Shown: piece by piece, positions 59,551 to 64,000 of the stretch | How the letters are laid out: the number at the start of each line of letters is the position of its first letter | How positions within the stretch are numbered: position 1 is the stretch's first letter | NCBI GenBank assembly: GCA_032719365.1 | Contig: CM064870.1 | Coordinates: forward strand, 42,998,194 to 43,062,193 | Length of the DNA stretch: 64,000 bases | DNA from: Prinsepia uniflora | Taxonomy: Eukaryota; Streptophyta; Magnoliopsida; Rosales; Rosaceae | Direction of reading: 5' to 3' | Position numbers and translations under genes: made by a program | The notes under the pieces: model-generated | Databases searched by the model: none | Seen by the model: only the letters and a program-made list of their open reading frames with translations | What the model was told of the DNA's origin: nothing

Positions 59551-62500
59551 TGTAACGACCCGTCCCGAATTTCATGATTAGGTTAGTGACTAATCACGAT
59601 TAGTGAGGCTAATCCGTGATTAGTAGAGCGAAATCGGACGAACAATGCGAAATGACCGTTTTGCCCCTGGTGGTGGCAAAACGTTGACTTTTCATTCGGG
59701 CGGTCAAATGGACTTTGACCGATGACCGTGACGTAGTTCGTGACGTCACGAGTTCATAGGCAGGTGGCACGTTCAATTCCGACGTTCGTAGAAGAAGTTA
59801 TGACGTTCGGAAGCCCAAGGGCATTTTGGTAATTTGGGTGAATAGGAGGTCAAAGGTTGACTTTTTGACCGGGAGGTCCGATGGCCGAGGGCCGAACACC
59901 ATTACGTAGATAAGGACGATACGAATCCGTAGACAGGCGGCACGTCGAATTCGGACGTTCGACGGCGAAGTTACGGTTCACGGAAGTTCCCGGTTACTAT
60001 TCATGACGGCACGTTTTACGAGACAAAAAGTGCAGTTTTGTCTCTAGTGGGCCCAAATATTTAATGGAGGCCCAATGGATGAGTGACACTTGTCACCCAT
60101 CCACTGGCCAACCTCAACCACTCATGCACCAAACCCATTCACCGTGCATCCATTTCATCCATTTTTCCTCCAACCATTACCCGATCCCATTTCCAAATCC
60201 AACCCAGCCAACCCAACCCCATTTCGGCTAGGACTGAGGACAGAGTGAAGTGAGGATGGTGAGGACGTGGTGGCCAGCCCAGGACGGCGCCACCGAGCAC
60301 GGCCGAGGCCAAACCCGAACAGGTAACCCGGTTCACCATTTTCTCCCTTTTAATTTGATTTTGATGTTATGGTTGCTTTTGGACGATTAAGATGAGTTAG
60401 TTAGGTTGCTAGTATGATTTTAGGACGGTTTGGAGGGTGCTTCACGGCGGAGGAAGCCGTGAGGGTGGTCGGGAAAAACAGGGCCGTGAGACCCTTTAAT
60501 TTTGGTTAGGATTTAGGAGGTTTTGATTAGTTTGGTTGATTGGGATAGATTGGAAATGAGAAAATAGGAATTTAGGAATTGGAATGGAGGAAATCGGACC
60601 GAAAATGAGGGAGAAGGAAGCCTGGACCGGTTACGCCGGTCCAGTTGCAGAGGTCGGACCGGACCGGCCAGCCCAGACCGGTTCGATCGCTGGGAACGAC
60701 GCACTGTTCACCGGCGCGTGAGCCCACGCGCAGGGCCCTTTGGGCGGCGCGTGGCAGCGCGTGGTGGGGTTTCTGGGGATGTGTTCAACATACGAAATTA
60801 CCTATTCGATGTAACGAACATTTTGGGACTGGTTTCGAGTCGATCGGACACCGTCTCGATATGTTTCGGGGCATCGGAAGGTTTAGGTTCGGGATTAAAA
60901 ATAGTTAAAAATACGGGAAAATTACGGGGCTTTAGTGAGGGGTTATATAAGTAGTTAGTAACCCTCTAAATTAATTTGGACAGGTTTGGAAGTCCCGGTG
61001 ACGGTGATCGGCTCGGGGAGCCGTATGGCACGCGTATCGAGACGCGGCTTCGGACGGTCTGTGAGTGGACCTTGTTTTCTAAATTGGTGCATGCATAAAT
61101 GTTTATTATATGTTTTTAATACTTGTTTGTGATGCCATGAGTGCATTTGGATGTGCGGTTACGTATAGGCACGTATTTCGAGGTTTCGGCCCTATACGGG
61201 GCTGTATGTCTTTATTGGTCTAAATGAAATGGTTTTGGATTTCCAAATGGATTATGAATATGATTTTATGATGTTGATTTGGATGCTTGTGAATTATATG
61301 GTTTCACGTATTTCGAGGCGATTTACGTGCTTGCACGTAAATCGAGGTTTTCCGATTTTATACTGATTTTCCGTACTTATGGTTTTGGATATGATTTCAT
61401 GAAATGATTTTGGATTTGAAAAGGTAACTCTCGGACTTCAGGTCCATTTGATTTACGGAATCGGGCCGGAGGCCCAGTTGGTTTACGATTCGGACTTGAG
61501 GTCCAGTTTCTATGTGGATTCGGGCCTAGGGCCCAGTTATGTATTACAAATGGTTTTTATGGTTCATAACGGTTTATGGGAACCGGCATGAACCCTTGAA
61601 ATGGTTTTTACAGGTCATGACGGTTTATGGGAACCGGCATGAACCCTCGGAAAGGATTTTATGGATTATGACGGCTTATGGGGGCCGGACATGAATCCTG
61701 GAAAAGTTTAAAGAATGATTTCAAAAGGTTTTTCATATTCCATCCTATATATATATATATATATATGATTGTCTCCTCCGGGGAGGGTCGTTGGCCTGGG
61801 TGGACCCCGGAGTAGTCACGGAGCACTAACTGAGTGGAGTCGCCCCCCAGTTGGGTTCCTTACTCTCAGGATGGGCATGGTTCGTTACCTCCAGGGAGGG
61901 TCATTGATCTACGGACATTGACCTGGGTGGACCCTGGAGAGACTTGGGTTTGAGACCCCGGTTAGCACACGTGTAGCTCTATTATACCGTGACAGGTTCT
62001 GAATATGAAATATAATGGATAAACATGATTTCAATTGGTTTGGGAAAACTGTGTTTTATGATGATAAATGGATTTGGGCTGAGATCCCACATATGTTTAC
62101 TATGTTATGGTTTTCTGTAAATGGTTTTGGGCAGGAGCCCGTAGAACTTGTATTTACAGAATTTGGGGCTGAGACCCTAATTGTGGATGTTTTAACATAT
62201 ATTATTGGATAAATGGTTTTACTATGCATGCATGCTTTTTAGTGGAGGGTATAAATGTCTTTGATGGAAATGTTTTTATAAATTCTTTATTTTTGTCCAC
62301 TCATAGTCTTTCTGTTTTTAATACCCTTCAGGTTGACAGCGGATGTGGACTGTAGCAGAGATCGAGATATCACATGCCTCCTCCGGATCCTGGCGTACTC
62401 TGATAGCCCGGGAGGGCAAAGGTCGGAAATATCCCATGTCTGACACTTCGTGTCAGACGGGAGCAAGGTCATCCCGTACTAATTCCGGGGGGATTGGGAT

Positions 62501-64000
62501 GGGTCCTGTCAACGTGGTATCAGAGCGGTGTTGTCTCTATTTGAGCAACCGTGCAACTCTTGGAGTATGTACACAGGTCGAGGATGTGATATCTCAAGGG
62601 GCTGCAGTCCGTGGTCAACCTGATTGTTGGGGTGCCGGTACGATAGTTAGTAGGATTGGCATGCCTTGGTTCGGCATTTGAGGCCGGGGTTGCCATAGTT
62701 CTGTCAAGGTTGACAGTGTGGGACCCTACGGAAGGATTAACGTGTTCGTATTCTGGTGTGTGATCGTGAGACGGTTAGTTGGGATCGTCTTCACGATGTC
62801 GTAGGATTGGTTCCGACGACTAGTTGGGAATTGTGATCATCGGATGATCGGATTTGGTTGAGTTAGATAGATTTACTGCAGTTGGCAGTTAGAAACCGGA
62901 TTCGAGGAATCCGAGTTGGATTGACAGTAGGATTGGATTGACGTCTTTACGATGTCAAGACCGCGGGGTCGGTCAGAGCGTGGATTTCACTGCTTTTCGC
63001 AGTTGGGTTCAGGGGAACTCTAGGTGTGATCGTGGAACCCTACCTTGGTAGGTATGGTTCAGAAATGTGAGTTGACGAGTGGTTTGACTTTGACGACTAT
63101 TCAGATTTGAGGCCGTTAGTCGGTCGAGTCATGCCAGCTTAGTGATGGGACTGCACTTCACAGTCTGGTTGTACTAGTCGATTAGACCTAGTTGGTCGTC
63201 GTACTACCGTAGTTGCGATGGATAGTTGGTGCAACTAAGGTCAGGGATGACCTGGTAGACGACATTGGTTTAGTCAAGTTACGAATGGTTAAAGTTTGGT
63301 TGGACAAGGTATCAAGGTTGGTACTTGTCGATGGAATCCCGGAGCGGGGATACGGAGTGGTTGGTACGAGCGGTTGATTCCGTTGGATACGGAGTTTGTA
63401 TATCGTGATTCCTGGTAGTTAGATCTGCACGAGGTTGGGGCAGACGCTACTATCGATGGACGTAGTCGAGTCTTATCAGGTCGAGTAGACTCAGGTTACC
63501 GTGACGATTGTGACGATGGGATTGTCAGTCGTGACGATGATACGGGGTGCGTAAGTAACGCATATGTATGAGTAGTGATTTTGGATTCGACTCGGTTACG
63601 GCTGAGTGCAATCGCAGAATGAGACGGGGACGTTCAGGGGATGTTTCCTCTTCTCGGATGAGTTGTCAGGGTAACTGTACCCAAAGGTGTTGGGTACGAA
63701 GGAGGCATAGTTTCTCCTATTCGAGCAAAGGTACGGGATCATCGTTCGGTATGAGCGGAGATCTAGGGTTGTCCGTTTGCACACGGGGTGCTAATACTGA
63801 TACTGATGTCTGTGTGCCGATGCTGATACTGACACTAGTGTTGGTGATGGTGACGACGATGAGTCACGAGTCGGGATGTGACCCCATCAAGAGACGTATA
63901 TGTTCGGTATCTGTGGTTCGGGAGTGAATCACGGATAGTGACGGACTGGATAGGATCCAGTGGTAGTTGAGGAGTGAGGATCGAGTATTATCATGACGGA
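59551..64000 (+). mobile_element. long-LTR non-coding retrotransposon (LARD-like), 5' part; runs off the window
   Basis: The 5' LTR is 59551-62511 (2,961 bp; TGTAACGACCCGTCCCG to GGGTCCTGTCA). The primer site TGGTATCAGAGC is at 62515-62526. The internal region continues to the window end with blocks shared with the other two internal regions (for example 63728-63775 and 63917-63970). The 3' LTR is not in the window. The left flank is GCTGT (59546-59550). The LTR has the hairpin (60077-60102, one mismatch), a donor at 60323, an acceptor at 62331 and tandem modules. Confidence 0.9.
61562..61692. repeat. three tandem TCATGACGGTTTATGGGAAC units
   Basis: Three copies (the third diverged, with GGGGGCCGGAC) with a period of about 54 bp. 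It matches the module at 53160-53350. An (AT)n microsatellite follows at 61746-61766. Confidence 0.88.

Noticed and set aside
63568..63927. 119-codon open frame in the element at the right edge
   Set aside because: It lies in the non-coding internal region. The matching segments of the two sister elements have stops in this frame, and the translation shows no family motif.

Overview
This window is repeat-dense plant (eudicot-type) nuclear DNA. It contains one convincing host gene, a five-exon type II prohibitin on the minus strand (coding 28,148-31,562). Almost everything else is transposable elements, many nested in one another, and most boundaries can be fixed from target-site duplications (TSDs). 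I found no rRNA, tRNA, CRISPR or operon structure.

Layout. 1-2,412 is AT-rich with no gene seen. 2,413-7,331 is a minus-strand non-autonomous LTR retrotransposon (TSD ATCAC) that carries an old, decayed long LTR at about 4,126-6,600. 7,452-26,563 is a Mutator-like (MULE) element with long inverted repeats and a perfect 9-bp TSD. Inside it lies a decayed minus-strand chromodomain Ty3/gypsy element (8,919-26,031). Inside that is a young non-coding long-LTR element on the minus strand (12,173-24,371), and inside one LTR of that is a plus-strand solo LTR (14,455-17,084, TSD CATTT). The nest is therefore four levels deep. 26,609-27,182 is a hAT-type MITE (8-bp TSD GGTCTAAT). The prohibitin gene follows, with a 5' leader exon and a telo-box/site-II promoter up to about 32,200.

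From 32,284 to the right edge there are two related copies (A, 32,284-34,405; B, 48,921-57,756) of a Tat-like Ty3/gypsy element on the minus strand, each followed by the same flanking DNA and the same plus-strand LTR head. Copy A is split from the rest of its LTR head by a complete long-LTR element (35,412-48,320), which itself holds an inverted solo LTR (43,237-46,222, TSD GCTTG). Copy B is split by a solo LTR (50,923-54,129, TSD GAGCG). At 58,405 another LTR head begins. It is interrupted at 59,551 by one more long-LTR element whose internal region runs off the window.

The dominant theme is one superfamily of roughly 2.6-3.3 kb LTRs. They start TGTAAC and end TGTCA, and use a TGGTATCAGAGC primer site and, where both ends are present, a GGAGGGAAGGT polypurine tract. 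At least nine insertions are present, in both orientations. The internal regions (about 3.5-3.7 kb) conserve blocks of sequence but encode no recognisable protein, as in LARD-type elements. Their LTRs share a hairpin with a compensatory change, mosaic modules, arrays of ACGT-core (bZIP-type) sites, and a consistently placed splice donor/acceptor pair. These are the most interesting signals here. All identities and boundaries come from reading by eye; no database search was run.
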